Assembly: GCF_000153045.1 (NCBI RefSeq) | Contig: NZ_CH724160.1 | Span: 763,499-827,498, forward strand | Direction: 5' to 3' | Origin: Synechococcus sp. WH 5701 | GTDB taxonomy: Bacteria > Cyanobacteriota > Cyanobacteriia > PCC-6307 > Cyanobiaceae | DNA length: 64,000 nt | Shown here: positions 32,325-41,684 of the stretch, piece by piece | Position numbering within the stretch: the stretch's first letter is position 1 | Layout: every line of letters starts with the position of its first letter | Translations under genes and position numbers: made by a program | The notes under the pieces: model-generated | Told to the model about the DNA's origin: nothing | Databases searched by the model: none | The model's input: the letters and a program-made list of their open reading frames with translations, nothing else

Positions 32325-33635
32325 ATGTCCAATCTTTCGCGCCGTAGGTTTCTGATCACCGCAGCCGGCACGGCAGCCGGTGCTGTCTGGTTGAGTGCGT
32401 GCGGTGGCAAGAAGAGCGAGACCAGTTCGGCTCCAGCAGCTGCCGGCTCCGCTGACACCGAAGTCAAAGGAGCGACGCTCGGCTTCATCGCCCTCACCGA
32501 TGCGTCCCCCCTGATCATTGCCAAGGAGAAGGGGTTCTTCGCCAAGCACGGCATGCCCGATGTGAAGGTGCTGAAGCAGACCTCCTGGGCCGCCACCCGC
32601 GACAACCTCGAGCTGGGTGCTGATCGCGGTGGCATTGATGGGGCTCACATCCTCACGCCGATGCCGTATCTGCTCACGGCGGGGACCATCACCAAGACGA
32701 GCAAGCCGCTGCCCATGTATATCCTGGCGCGGCTTAATGTAAATGGCCAGGGCCTCTCCCTCTCCAATGAATTCCTGAAGGAAAAGGTCACGCTACAAAG
32801 TCCCAAGATCAAGGAGATTGCCGATCGCAAGAAGGCTGACGGCAAGTTGCTCAAGGCCGCCATGACCTTCCCCGGCGGTACCCACGATCTCTGGATGCGC
32901 TACTGGCTTTCCGCCAACGGTGTTGACCCGGTTTCGGAAGCGGATCTGGTGGTGGTGCCCCCGGCCCAGATGGTGGCCAACCTCCAGACCGGCACCATGG
33001 ACACCTTCTGCGTGGGTGAACCCTGGAACCAGCGCACTGTCAACAAGAAGATCGGCTACACCGGTGCGATCACCGGTGAACTCTGGAAGGACCACCCCGA
33101 GAAGGCCTTCTCGATGCGCGCCGATTGGGTCGACAAGAATCCCAAGTCAGCCAAGGCCATGCTGATGGCGGTCCAGGAGGCCCAGATGTGGTGCCAGGAT
33201 CCTGCCAATCTCGATGAACTCTGCGAGATCACCTCGAAAGACAAATACTTCAAGTGCAATGTTGAAGACATCAAGCCTCGTTTGGCTGGCACTTTCGATT
33301 TCGGTGATGGCCGCAGCGTCACCGATTCACCTCTGAGGATGCACTTCTGGAAGGAGACCGATTCCTACTCCTTCCCCTACAAGAGTCACGACCTCTGGTT
33401 CCTCACCGAAGACATCCGCTGGGGCTATCTCCCCCAGACCACCGATACCAAGGGCCTGATCGACAAGGTCAACCGCTCCGACCTCTGGAAGGAAGCCGCC
33501 ATCGCCATCGGCCAGGAGAAAGCCATCCCCGCCTCTGATTCCCGGGGTAAGGAAACCTTCTTTGACGGTGTGGTCTTCGACCCCGAGAACCCCAAGGCCT
33601 ACCTCGATTCGCTCAAATTCAAGGCTCTGGCCTGA
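32325..33635 (+). CDS. nrtA: Nitrate/nitrite ABC transporter substrate-binding lipoprotein
   Basis: A 436-residue periplasmic binding protein. The N-terminus has a twin-arginine-like SRRRFLIT, a hydrophobic stretch and a lipobox ending LSACGG, followed by a Ser/Ala linker. The binding domain begins TLGFIALTDASPLIIAKEKG, with GGIDGAHILTPMPYLLT, FPGGTHDLWMRYWLSANGVDP and FCVGEPWNQRTVNKKIGY, all typical of NrtA/CmpA. The narM and narB neighbours favour nitrate over bicarbonate (CmpA). It is first gene of nrtABCD, with nrtB 38 nt downstream. Confidence 0.94.
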   Translation: MSNLSRRRFLITAAGTAAGAVWLSACGGKKSETSSAPAAAGSADTEVKGATLGFIALTDASPLIIAKEKGFFAKHGMPDVKVLKQTSWAATRDNLELGADRGGIDGAHILTPMPYLLTAGTITKTSKPLPMYILARLNVNGQGLSLSNEFLKEKVTLQSPKIKEIADRKKADGKLLKAAMTFPGGTHDLWMRYWLSANGVDPVSEADLVVVPPAQMVANLQTGTMDTFCVGEPWNQRTVNKKIGYTGAITGELWKDHPEKAFSMRADWVDKNPKSAKAMLMAVQEAQMWCQDPANLDELCEITSKDKYFKCNVEDIKPRLAGTFDFGDGRSVTDSPLRMHFWKETDSYSFPYKSHDLWFLTEDIRWGYLPQTTDTKGLIDKVNRSDLWKEAAIAIGQEKAIPASDSRGKETFFDGVVFDPENPKAYLDSLKFKALA

Positions 33636-33673
33636 CCTGATCGGGAACCAGCCCGACTCACCAACGCCTACCC

Positions 33674-34504
33674 ATGACCCTCACTGCTCCCCTCGAGCGG
33701 CGGCGCCCCCGCCCGTTCAGTTCTGCCATTCTCAAAGGAATGGTCCCCTATGTGATCTGCATCGGGGCCTTCCTGATCAGCTGGCAGTTGCTCTCGGCCA
33801 TCCTTGGTGCTGCCCGGCTGCCTGGACCCATTCAGGTGGTGGTGGACACCTGGGATCCCTACATCAGCGATCCCTTTTATGACAACGGGGGGACCAGCAA
33901 GGGCCTGGGCTGGCAAATCCTGATCTCGCTGCAGCGGGTGGCGATCGGCTACAGCCTCTCGGGCGTTGTCGGCATCGCCATCGGTGGCCTTCTTGGCCTC
34001 AACCGCTTCATCGGTAAGGGCTTTGATCCAGTGATTCAGGTGCTGCGCACAGTGCCACCTCTGGCTTGGTTCCCCATCGCCCTGATGGTGTTCCAGGACG
34101 CCAACACCTCGGCCGTCTTCGTGATTTTCATCACCTCGATCTGGCCGGTGATCATCAACACGGCCGTTGGCATTCGCCAGATTCCCCAGGATTACACCAA
34201 CGTGGCCAGGGTGTTGCGGCTGCGCAAACGCTCCTACATCCGCGAGATCGTGATTCCAGCCACGGTTCCCTATGTGTTCACCGGCCTGCGCATCGCCGTG
34301 GGTCTGGCCTGGCTGGCGATCGTGGCAGCGGAAATGCTCAAAGCTGACGGTGGCATCGGCTATTTCATCTGGGACGCCTACAACGCTGGTGGCGATACCA
34401 GTGCCAGTCAGATCATCCTGGCGATCGTTTATGTGGGCATCGTTGGCCTTGCCCTCGATCGTTTGGTGGCCTTCGTGGGCTCGAAGGTGAGTGGAGGACA
34501 CTGA
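33674..34504 (+). CDS. nrtB: Nitrate ABC transporter permease
   Basis: A 276-residue inner-membrane permease of the SsuC/TauC/NrtB type with about six helices. The binding-protein-dependent transport motif (EAA loop) is around residues 180-205 (DYTNVARVLRLRKRSYIREI). VLRTVPPLAWFPIALMVFQ precedes it. It forms the membrane channel for NrtA-delivered nitrate. It starts 38 nt after nrtA and ends 2 nt before nrtC. Confidence 0.93.
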   Translation: MTLTAPLERRRPRPFSSAILKGMVPYVICIGAFLISWQLLSAILGAARLPGPIQVVVDTWDPYISDPFYDNGGTSKGLGWQILISLQRVAIGYSLSGVVGIAIGGLLGLNRFIGKGFDPVIQVLRTVPPLAWFPIALMVFQDANTSAVFVIFITSIWPVIINTAVGIRQIPQDYTNVARVLRLRKRSYIREIVIPATVPYVFTGLRIAVGLAWLAIVAAEMLKADGGIGYFIWDAYNAGGDTSASQIILAIVYVGIVGLALDRLVAFVGSKVSGGH

Positions 34505-34506
34505 CC

Positions 34507-36534
34507 ATGCCAGCTCTATTCACCGTTGACAACGTCACCCAGACCTTCCCTCTTAAGGATGGTGGCAGCTATGTGGCCCTCAAGGATATTTTTCTGAATG
34601 TGGCCGAAGGGGAGTTCCTCTCCCTTGTGGGGCACTCCGGCTGCGGGAAATCGACCCTGCTCAATCTGCTGGCTGGCCTCACCCGCGCCAGTGAAGGAGG
34701 GATCCTGATGGAGGGCCGGGAGGTCACCGAACCTGGGCCCGACCGAATGGTGGTGTTCCAGAACTACTCGCTGCTGCCCTGGAAATCTGTCCGCCAGAAC
34801 ATCGCTCTGGCTGTTGACAATGTGATGCGTGGCTCCAGTAAGGAGGAGCGCGAATCCATCATTGATTACAACATCAAGCTAGTGGGTCTGACGGCTGCTG
34901 CCGAGAAATTCCCCCACGAAATCTCGGGAGGGATGAAGCAGCGGGTGGCGATCGCCCGGGCCCTGGCTCTGCGTCCCAAGCTGCTGCTGCTGGATGAGCC
35001 CTTCGGTGCGCTTGATGCCCTCACCCGCGGCAATCTCCAGGAGCAGCTGATGCGCATCTGCGAGGAGGCCAAGGTGACCACGGTGATGGTCACCCACGAT
35101 GTGGATGAGGCCCTGCTGCTCTCCGACCGGGTGGTTCTGATGACCAATGGCCCTGAGGCCTACATCGGTCAGATTCTCGACGTGCCCCTGGCCCGTCCCC
35201 GCACCCACCTCACGGTGGTGGAGGACCCTGGCTACTACAGCCTGCGCGGCGAGGTGGTTCAGTTTCTCACCCAGCAGAAAGAGGCGCGCAAGCGGCGGCT
35301 GAATCCCTCGGCCGCGATCGCTGCCAATGATCTCGAGAAGGTGAACCTCACCCTCGGCTTCATCCCCCTCACCGACTGCGCCCCTCTCGTGGTGGCCCTT
35401 GAGAAGGGATTCTTCGCCAAACACGGCCTGGATCAAGTCAGCCTCAGGCGCGAGACCAACTGGAAAACCCTGGAGGCCGACCTGCGCCAGGGGGTGATCG
35501 ACGGCGGTCAGGTTGTGGCCGGGATGCCCCTGGCCATCACCCTGGGCGCCCAGGGCAAGCCGCCCCTGGCCATGGTCACGGCGCTCACCCTCTCCCGCAA
35601 CGGCAATGCCGTCACCCTCCACCGCCGCTTTCACGACGCCGGCGTGCGCAGCCTTGCCGATTTCAAGGCCTGGATCAGCGCCCATCCCGAGCGCAAGCCG
35701 GTGCTGGCGATGGTGCATCCGGCCTCGATGCACAACCTGATCCTGCGGGCCTGGCTGGCTTCGGCTGGCATTGATCCCGATCGCGACGTCCGCCTGATCG
35801 TGATCCCCCCGCCCCAGATGGTGGCCACCCTCAAGGCGGGCACCATCGACGGCTTCTGCGTCGGGGAGCCCTGGAACACCCGGGCTGTTCAGCAGCAGCT
35901 GGGCACGGTGATCGCCACCGACGCCGATCTCTGGCCTGGTCACTGCGAAAAGGTGCTCGGGGTCCGCGAAGACTGGGCGGCTGCCCACCCCCGCACCCAC
36001 CAAGCCCTGATCAAGGCGCTGCTGGAGGCCTGCCGCTACTGCCAGGACCCCGCCCATCGCTCCGAAGTGGCCGAACTGCTCGCCAGGCGGGAGTACGTGG
36101 GCACCGAGCTGGCCACGATCCGGCCCGGCCTGGTGGATCCCTACGACCGCGGCACCGGTGCTCCGGGTCTGATCCCGGATTTCAACCTGTTCCACGGTGC
36201 CCAGGTCAATGCCCCCAACGCCCGCGATGGGCTCTGGATCCTCACCCAGTTGGCCCGCTGGGGGATCACCGCGTTCCCCGAGAACTGGAGCGAGGTGCTT
36301 GATCGCGTGCAGCGCCCCGATCTCTTCGCCCAGGCCAGCGCCGAGCTGGCGCCTGAGCCGAGCGCCAACGGCCACCGGCTTCTGCCCGTGCCGTTGTTCG
36401 AGAACCAGCCCCTGGATCCCAGTGATCCGATGGCCTACCTCAAGCATCTGGAGGCCTCCAGGGCCATCCGCTACGAAACGATTTCGCTGCCCGAGCGACC
36501 CACCACCCTCGAGCCGGCTGCGCCGCTTCGCTGA
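34507..36534 (+). CDS. nrtC: Nitrate transporter ATPase with fused NrtA-like domain
   Basis: A 675-residue fusion. Residues 1-260 are an ABC ATPase with Walker A GHSGCGKST, signature ISGGMKQRVAIARAL, Walker B LLLLDEPFGALD and the H-loop VTHDVDEALLL. Residues 275-660 resemble the NrtA binding protein (LGFIPLTDCAPLVVALEKG, FCVGEPWNTRAVQQQLG). This architecture is characteristic of cyanobacterial NrtC/CmpC; in studied species the C-terminal domain mediates regulation by ammonium or nitrate. Length is normal for the family. Confidence 0.94.
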   Translation: MPALFTVDNVTQTFPLKDGGSYVALKDIFLNVAEGEFLSLVGHSGCGKSTLLNLLAGLTRASEGGILMEGREVTEPGPDRMVVFQNYSLLPWKSVRQNIALAVDNVMRGSSKEERESIIDYNIKLVGLTAAAEKFPHEISGGMKQRVAIARALALRPKLLLLDEPFGALDALTRGNLQEQLMRICEEAKVTTVMVTHDVDEALLLSDRVVLMTNGPEAYIGQILDVPLARPRTHLTVVEDPGYYSLRGEVVQFLTQQKEARKRRLNPSAAIAANDLEKVNLTLGFIPLTDCAPLVVALEKGFFAKHGLDQVSLRRETNWKTLEADLRQGVIDGGQVVAGMPLAITLGAQGKPPLAMVTALTLSRNGNAVTLHRRFHDAGVRSLADFKAWISAHPERKPVLAMVHPASMHNLILRAWLASAGIDPDRDVRLIVIPPPQMVATLKAGTIDGFCVGEPWNTRAVQQQLGTVIATDADLWPGHCEKVLGVREDWAAAHPRTHQALIKALLEACRYCQDPAHRSEVAELLARREYVGTELATIRPGLVDPYDRGTGAPGLIPDFNLFHGAQVNAPNARDGLWILTQLARWGITAFPENWSEVLDRVQRPDLFAQASAELAPEPSANGHRLLPVPLFENQPLDPSDPMAYLKHLEASRAIRYETISLPERPTTLEPAAPLR

Positions 36535-36554
36535 GCTTCTTCTCCTTCCAACCG

Positions 36555-37388
36555 ATGCAGACCCTCCCCTCCACCGCCGCAGCCACCACCCAGGGATCCG
36601 AGCCGTTTCTGGTCATCGATGGGGTCTCGAAGGTGTACCCCACAGCCAACGGCCCCTACACCGTTCTCGATGATGTCCACCTCGAGGTTCGTGAAGGCGA
36701 GTTCATCTGCGTGATCGGTCACTCCGGTTGCGGCAAGTCCACCCTGCTCGACATGGTCTCCGGCTTCCGCGAGCCCACCACGGGCCAGGTGCGGCTGGAG
36801 TCGGAGCCGATCGTGGAGCCCGGCCCCGATCGCATGGTGGTGTTCCAGAACTACTGCCTGCTGCCCTGGCTTTCGGCCTACGACAACATCGCCCTGGCGG
36901 TCAACAGCGTTTTCCCCGAGCTCAAGCGCAACGGCCAGGCCCGGGCCCTGGTGGAACAGCACCTCGCCATGGTGGGCCTCACCGAGGCTGCCGCCAAGAA
37001 GCCGGGCAGCCTCTCCGGTGGCATGAAACAGCGGGTGTCGATTGCCAGGGCCCTGGCCCTGCAACCCAAGGTGCTGGTGCTCGATGAACCCTTCGGGGCC
37101 CTCGATCCGATCACCAGGGAGGAGCTCCAGGAGGAGTTGCTCAAGATCTGGTCGGAACACAAGATCACGGTGTTGATGATCACCCACGACATCGATGAGG
37201 CCTTGTTTCTGGCCGACCGGGTGGTGATGATGACCAACGGACCGGCGGCGAAGATCGGCGAAATCCTTGACCTCCCCTTCCCGCAGCCCCGCGATCGTGC
37301 CCGGCTGATGGAGCTGCCCGAATACTTTGATTACCGCAACCGCGCTCTCGATTTTCTCTACCGCCGTTTCGCCCACGACGACACGTGA
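36555..37388 (+). CDS. nrtD: Nitrate transporter ATPase
   Basis: A 277-residue ABC ATPase, the second nucleotide-binding subunit of the Nrt transporter. Walker A GHSGCGKST (near residue 56), a signature LSGGMKQRVSIARAL (near 155), Walker B VLVLDEPFGALD and MITHDIDEALFL are all present. It closely resembles the N-terminal half of NrtC. The stop overlaps the GTG of the CRP-type regulator by 4 nt. Confidence 0.94.
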   Translation: MQTLPSTAAATTQGSEPFLVIDGVSKVYPTANGPYTVLDDVHLEVREGEFICVIGHSGCGKSTLLDMVSGFREPTTGQVRLESEPIVEPGPDRMVVFQNYCLLPWLSAYDNIALAVNSVFPELKRNGQARALVEQHLAMVGLTEAAAKKPGSLSGGMKQRVSIARALALQPKVLVLDEPFGALDPITREELQEELLKIWSEHKITVLMITHDIDEALFLADRVVMMTNGPAAKIGEILDLPFPQPRDRARLMELPEYFDYRNRALDFLYRRFAHDDT

Positions 37389-37987
37389 GGACAGCCCTTC
37401 CGGTCCATCAGTCCTTCGGCCAGCTGTCGATGGCGGTTGGCCAGACCCTGCTGCTGGATGGTGGCCATGCTGCCGCCACCTCCCCGGTGCGGGTCCTTAC
37501 CGGCATCCTTCGCGTGTTTCTGCTGGCCTCCGCGGGCCAGGAAATCACGATCGGCTTTCTGCAACCGGGTGATGTCTGCGATGCCCTGGCCCTTCGCCGC
37601 GACTGGGTGGGCCTCGAAGCCCTCACCCTGGTGCAGATCGAGCGGGTGGAGCGAACCGAAGTGGTGCGTGATCTCACCGATCTCAGCACCTGGACTCTGG
37701 AGTTGCTGATGATCCGCCACCACCCGGACACGGAGAAGCGACTGAGGGCGCTGCTGGCCTTACTGGTGGAGCGGCTGGGACGGCGCAATGGCCTCTGGTA
37801 CGAATTGCCGATCCGGATCACCCATGAGCGCCTGGCCGAGTTGATCGGCAACACGCGCGTCACGGTCACCAAGATGCTCTCCCGCTTGCGCCAGTCGGGG
37901 TTGGTGGACGACCATCCCACCGGCAGTGGCCCTTTAGTGCTGCGCCTCTCCCCCGAGCTGGTGGAGGCGATGCTGCCGATCGGCTGA
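37385..37987 (+). CDS. CRP/FNR-family transcriptional regulator
   Basis: A 200-residue regulator translationally coupled to nrtD (GTGA). The N-terminal beta-roll (about residues 15-90; GQEITIGFLQPGDVCDALAL) lacks the phosphate-binding cassette of true cAMP receptors. The C-terminal winged helix has ITHERLAELIGNTRVTVTKM (residues about 143-162), whose recognition helix RVTVT is close to that of NtcA. It is shorter than NtcA (about 220 residues) and is not NtcA itself, which is a conserved housekeeping gene elsewhere. It probably adjusts expression of this nitrate cluster and may bind a related GTA-N8-TAC site. Confidence 0.82.
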   Translation: MRTALPVHQSFGQLSMAVGQTLLLDGGHAAATSPVRVLTGILRVFLLASAGQEITIGFLQPGDVCDALALRRDWVGLEALTLVQIERVERTEVVRDLTDLSTWTLELLMIRHHPDTEKRLRALLALLVERLGRRNGLWYELPIRITHERLAELIGNTRVTVTKMLSRLRQSGLVDDHPTGSGPLVLRLSPELVEAMLPIG

Positions 37988-38002
37988 GCCCCGGGTGGCG
38001 TC

Positions 38003-40177
38003 CTAGGCCCGCTCCACCTGCACGGCGGCTGCCTTGAGTTCGGGTTGCTTCGAGACCGGGCAGCCCAGGGCATGCATCAGCCGGTTGGCTTCACAGGCCT
38101 GTTCCTGGGCGGCTCCCCAGTGCATCGGCAGGAAGACGGTGCCCGGGCGAATGCGCTCGGTGATCTGTACCTTCACGCTCAGGGATCCGCGCCGGGAGCT
38201 CACCCTTGCCTGGCCGCCATCCACGAGCTGGCAGCGCTCCGCGTCGGCCGGGTTGATCTCCAGCAGGGGTTCCGGGTGACTCCGTCGCACCCGCTCCACA
38301 TGAATGGTGCGGGTCATGGTGTGCCAGTGGCCGAGGTACCGCCCCACCGTGAGCACCAGGGGGAAGCTGGCATCCGGCGGCTCCCCCAGACCCAGGGGTT
38401 GCTGGGCCAGCAGGCGGGCCTTGCCGTTGGCGGTGTGATAGACGCCCTGGGTGTGCAGTCGCGCCTGGCCGCCCCCCGGCGCTGTGCCAGCCGGGAACGG
38501 CCATTGCTGGGGCCCGTGCTCGGCCAGCAGGTCGTGGCTGAGACCGCTGTGGTCGCAGATCCGCCCGGCGGTGATCGCCGCGAACTCGGCGTAGACCTCG
38601 GCCGAGGAGCCATAGGCGAACTGCTTGGCAAAGCCCAGCCGCCGGCCCACCTCCGCGAAGATGGACCAGTCGGGGCGGGCTTCGCCGGGGGGCTGCCTGA
38701 AGGCCTGCGACAAGGTGACCCGGCGCTCCGAGTTGGTCATCACGCCGGCTTTCTCGCTCCACTGGGCGGCCGGCAGCACCAGGTGGGCCACGGCTTCGGT
38801 TTCGGTGCCCGCGTAGGCCTCGTTCAGCACCACCAGGGGGCAGCGGGCCACCGCCTGGCGCACCCGGTCCAGCCAGGGCAGGCTCACCAGCGGGTTGGTG
38901 GCCGCCACCCACCACAGACCCAGCTCGCCGCGCTCCATCGCCTCGATCTGTTCCCACACCGAGAGGCCATCGCGCTCGGAGATCGCGCCGGGGGGAAAGC
39001 CCCAGTGCTGCTCGATCGCGGCGCGGTGGCTGGCCTCGTGGATCGAGCGGTAGCCGGGCAGCAGCGCGGCCAGGCCTCCGGCTTCCCGTCCGCCCATGGC
39101 ATTGGGCTGCCCGGTGAGGGAAAAGGGGCCGGCCCCGGGTTTGCCGATCTGGCCGCTGACCAGATGGAGGTTGATGATCCCGGTCACGGTGGCCGTGCCC
39201 TCCACGCTCTGGTTCACCCCCATCGACCAGAGGCTGAGCACTCCGGCGCTGGCGGCCCAGATCGCCGCCAGGCGCCGCAGCGCCTCCTCCTCGATTCCGC
39301 AGAGGGCGCAGACCCGCTCCGGTGTCCAGCCGGCCCAGAGGGCCGCCAGTTCAGCGAAGCCATCGGCGGTGGCCGCCACCCGCTCGGGATCCACAGCCCC
39401 CAGCTGCAGCAGCAGGTGGCCCACGCCATGCAGCAGCACCAGATCCGTGCCCGGGCGGATGGCCAGGTGCAGGTCAGCCGCATCACTGGTGGCGGTGGCA
39501 CGGGGATCGACCACGATCAGCTGCAGCGCGTCCTTCTGGCGGCGTTTGCGCTTGAGCAGGCGCTGAAAGAGCACGGGGTGACACTCGGCGGTGTTGGTGC
39601 CGATCAGCACCACCGTGCCTGCCAGGTCGAGGTCGTCGTAGCAGCAGGGGGGACCATCGGAGCCCAGGCTGAGCTTGTAGCCCGACACTGCCGAGCTCAT
39701 GCACAGCCGTGAATTGGCATCGAAGTTGTTGGTGCCCAGGGCCCCTTTGATCAGTTTGTTGGCGACGTAATAGTCCTCGGTGAGGAACTGGCCGGAGCCA
39801 TACATCGCGATCCCACTAGACCCCTGCTCTGCCTGAATAGCCTGGATCCGCTCCACCAGGATTGTGAAGGCCCGCTCCCAGCTGATCGCCTGAAAGGGTT
39901 GGTCGCGCTGCTCTCGCCACAAGGGTGTGCTCAGGCGATTGCGGCCCAGGGTCTCGGCCACCGTGGCCCCCTTGACGCACACCTGACCGAGGGAGGAGGG
40001 ATGCTGCCGGTCACCGCGGACGGTCCAGATGGCCTCGGCGGCGTCTGGGAGGTCTGGACTGTTGGCGTCCGCCGCCGGTGGTTTGAGTTCCAGGCCACAG
40101 CCGACTCCGCAGTAGGGACATTGAGCCTTGGCGGGAGCGGGCACTGGGCAGGTGGTGCAACGGGAGTCGCACTCCAT
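38003..40177 (-). CDS. narB: Assimilatory nitrate reductase, ferredoxin-dependent
   Basis: A 724-residue Mo-bisMGD enzyme reducing nitrate to nitrite. The N-terminus holds the [4Fe-4S] ligands CPYCGVGC followed by VCVKG. Pterin-binding segments include MYGSGQFLTEDYYVANKL, DANSRLCMSSAVSGYK and VEGTATVTGIINLHLVSGQIGKPGAGPF. The final MPT domain ends with FLPMHWG. Length is normal for cyanobacterial NarB. The ATG at 40177 places MECDSRCTTC at the start; a longer frame reaches 40255 without conserved sequence. It is convergent with the CRP-type gene. Confidence 0.95.
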   Translation of the reverse strand: MECDSRCTTCPVPAPAKAQCPYCGVGCGLELKPPAADANSPDLPDAAEAIWTVRGDRQHPSSLGQVCVKGATVAETLGRNRLSTPLWREQRDQPFQAISWERAFTILVERIQAIQAEQGSSGIAMYGSGQFLTEDYYVANKLIKGALGTNNFDANSRLCMSSAVSGYKLSLGSDGPPCCYDDLDLAGTVVLIGTNTAECHPVLFQRLLKRKRRQKDALQLIVVDPRATATSDAADLHLAIRPGTDLVLLHGVGHLLLQLGAVDPERVAATADGFAELAALWAGWTPERVCALCGIEEEALRRLAAIWAASAGVLSLWSMGVNQSVEGTATVTGIINLHLVSGQIGKPGAGPFSLTGQPNAMGGREAGGLAALLPGYRSIHEASHRAAIEQHWGFPPGAISERDGLSVWEQIEAMERGELGLWWVAATNPLVSLPWLDRVRQAVARCPLVVLNEAYAGTETEAVAHLVLPAAQWSEKAGVMTNSERRVTLSQAFRQPPGEARPDWSIFAEVGRRLGFAKQFAYGSSAEVYAEFAAITAGRICDHSGLSHDLLAEHGPQQWPFPAGTAPGGGQARLHTQGVYHTANGKARLLAQQPLGLGEPPDASFPLVLTVGRYLGHWHTMTRTIHVERVRRSHPEPLLEINPADAERCQLVDGGQARVSSRRGSLSVKVQITERIRPGTVFLPMHWGAAQEQACEANRLMHALGCPVSKQPELKAAAVQVERA

Positions 40178-40332
40178 GCTCGCCCATGGTCTGCGGTGGC
40201 GACGGGAAAAGTGGAGTGAGCGCCGGGGCCTATGGGTCCAATCAAAAAACCTCATCGAACACAGGTTGACCCATAAGAAAAGTGCCGCCTAAGGTTCGCC
40301 CACTGACCCCCAGCCGAAGAGACCGATCCACC

Positions 40333-40914
40333 GTGAGTTCCACCATCCCCACCAGCGTCGAGTCGATCCACGCCGATCGGCCGCACTCCCAGGCTGAGCC
40401 GTTGCCGGTTCCCCCAGGCCTGAGTACCCCTCCCCCTGGCGAGGTGCGCTGGTATCAGCAGTTCCGTCGTGTCCAGATCGTTCAGTCGCTCGAGGCGATT
40501 CAGGATCTGATCGCGGTGTCGCTCTGCGTGGGCCTGTTCTGCGTGATGGTGCTGCAGATGCGCATCCTCTTCTCCACGCTGCTCTCGGCGCCGCAGTTCC
40601 ACGCGATCACCGCCGACATCCTCTTCATCCTGATCCTGGTGGAGTTGTTCCGCCTGCTGATCATTTATCTGCAGGAGCAGCGGGTCTCGATCGGTGTGTC
40701 GGTGGAGATTGCGATCGTGTCGGTGCTGCGGGAGGTGATCGTGAACGGTGTGCTGGAAACCGACTGGCACCAGATCCTCGCGGTCTGCATGTTCCTGATC
40801 ACCATGGCCGTGCTGATGGTGGTGAGGGTCTGGCTGCCGCCCACCTTCGCCGGAGTGGATCCGGAAGCCAAGGTCTCGGCGCGCATGAAGTCCGGGCCCT
40901 TCACGCGGCAGTGA
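40333..40914 (+). CDS. PsiE-family membrane protein
   Basis: A protein of about 193 residues with four predicted membrane helices (residues about 72-95, 100-122, 135-150 and 155-177 from this start) and PsiE-like features, including LFRLLIIYLQEQRVSIGVSVEI and VIVNGVLETDWHQI. PsiE was first seen as phosphate-starvation inducible in E. coli; the function is unknown. Two GTG starts are possible (40282 and 40333). The stop overlaps the next start. It is divergent from narB. Confidence 0.8.
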   Translation: MSSTIPTSVESIHADRPHSQAEPLPVPPGLSTPPPGEVRWYQQFRRVQIVQSLEAIQDLIAVSLCVGLFCVMVLQMRILFSTLLSAPQFHAITADILFILILVELFRLLIIYLQEQRVSIGVSVEIAIVSVLREVIVNGVLETDWHQILAVCMFLITMAVLMVVRVWLPPTFAGVDPEAKVSARMKSGPFTRQ

Positions 40915-41684
40915 GATCCAATCCCCCCAGGGCCCCGGTCGGTCTGCTGCTACTGCACGGCTTCAGTGGCAGCACGGCCACCTTCGCTGCCCTGGAGCCC
41001 GCCCTGGTTCAGCTCGGATTCGAGGTGCAGGCGCCGCTGCTGCGCGGCCACGGGTGCGACTCCCCCCAGGCCCTGGCCGGAGTCACCTGGTCTGACTGGC
41101 TGGACGACGCCAGCGCCGCCCTGTCCGAGCTTCGAGCACGCGCCGGGTCGGTGATTGTGGTGGGCCACAGCATGGGTGCCCTGCTGGCTGCACTCCTGGC
41201 CGCCGAGCAGCCAGCGGCGATCGACAGCCTTGTGCTGGCGGCGGCCCCGATCCAGCTGGCCTCCCCCCTGGCGCCTGGAGGCCCCCTTGAGATCCTGACC
41301 CCGCTGCTGGGTCGCCTGCTGCGCCGCTGGCCCATGCCCAGGGATTACACCGACCCGGCCCTGGATGCCAGCGATACCAGCTATCGCTGGGTGCCGATGG
41401 ACGCCCTGCTCTCCTTCCTGCAGCTGAGCGTGGTGGTCCACCGCCGCCTGGCGGAGGTGCATCAGCCGGTCCTGATTCTCCAGAGCCGTGCCGACCGCGT
41501 AGTGGCCCCGGCCGCCGCGGATCTGCTCGCCTCCGGACTGGGAACGCCCAGGGAGCAGCTGCGCATGGCCTGGTTCGAGCGCAGCGGTCATGAGCTCTTT
41601 CGTGATTGCGAGGAAGGAGCCGTGATCGAAACCGTGCTTCAGTTCGTGAATGAGCGGATCAATCGGCGGCCTGTCGCGCCTTGA
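40911..41684 (+). CDS. Alpha/beta hydrolase (carboxylesterase-like)
   Basis: A 257-residue alpha/beta hydrolase. The oxyanion HGFSGSTATF lies near residue 15. The nucleophile elbow is VVGHSMGALLA (Ser near residue 87), the acid LQSRADRVV near 195 and the histidine in ERSGHELF near 225. The LLRGHGCDSPQAL segment resembles Est30/monoglyceride lipase-type esterases. The GTG start overlaps the PsiE stop (GTGA), and the 3' end overlaps mobA by 35 nt. The substrate is unknown; nothing links it to nitrogen use other than position. Confidence 0.85.
   Translation: MRSNPPRAPVGLLLLHGFSGSTATFAALEPALVQLGFEVQAPLLRGHGCDSPQALAGVTWSDWLDDASAALSELRARAGSVIVVGHSMGALLAALLAAEQPAAIDSLVLAAAPIQLASPLAPGGPLEILTPLLGRLLRRWPMPRDYTDPALDASDTSYRWVPMDALLSFLQLSVVVHRRLAEVHQPVLILQSRADRVVAPAAADLLASGLGTPREQLRMAWFERSGHELFRDCEEGAVIETVLQFVNERINRRPVAP

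Noticed and set aside
38045-39712. 555-residue plus-strand frame across narB
   Set aside because: It mirrors the narB gene and has no recognisable domain or plausible start signal.
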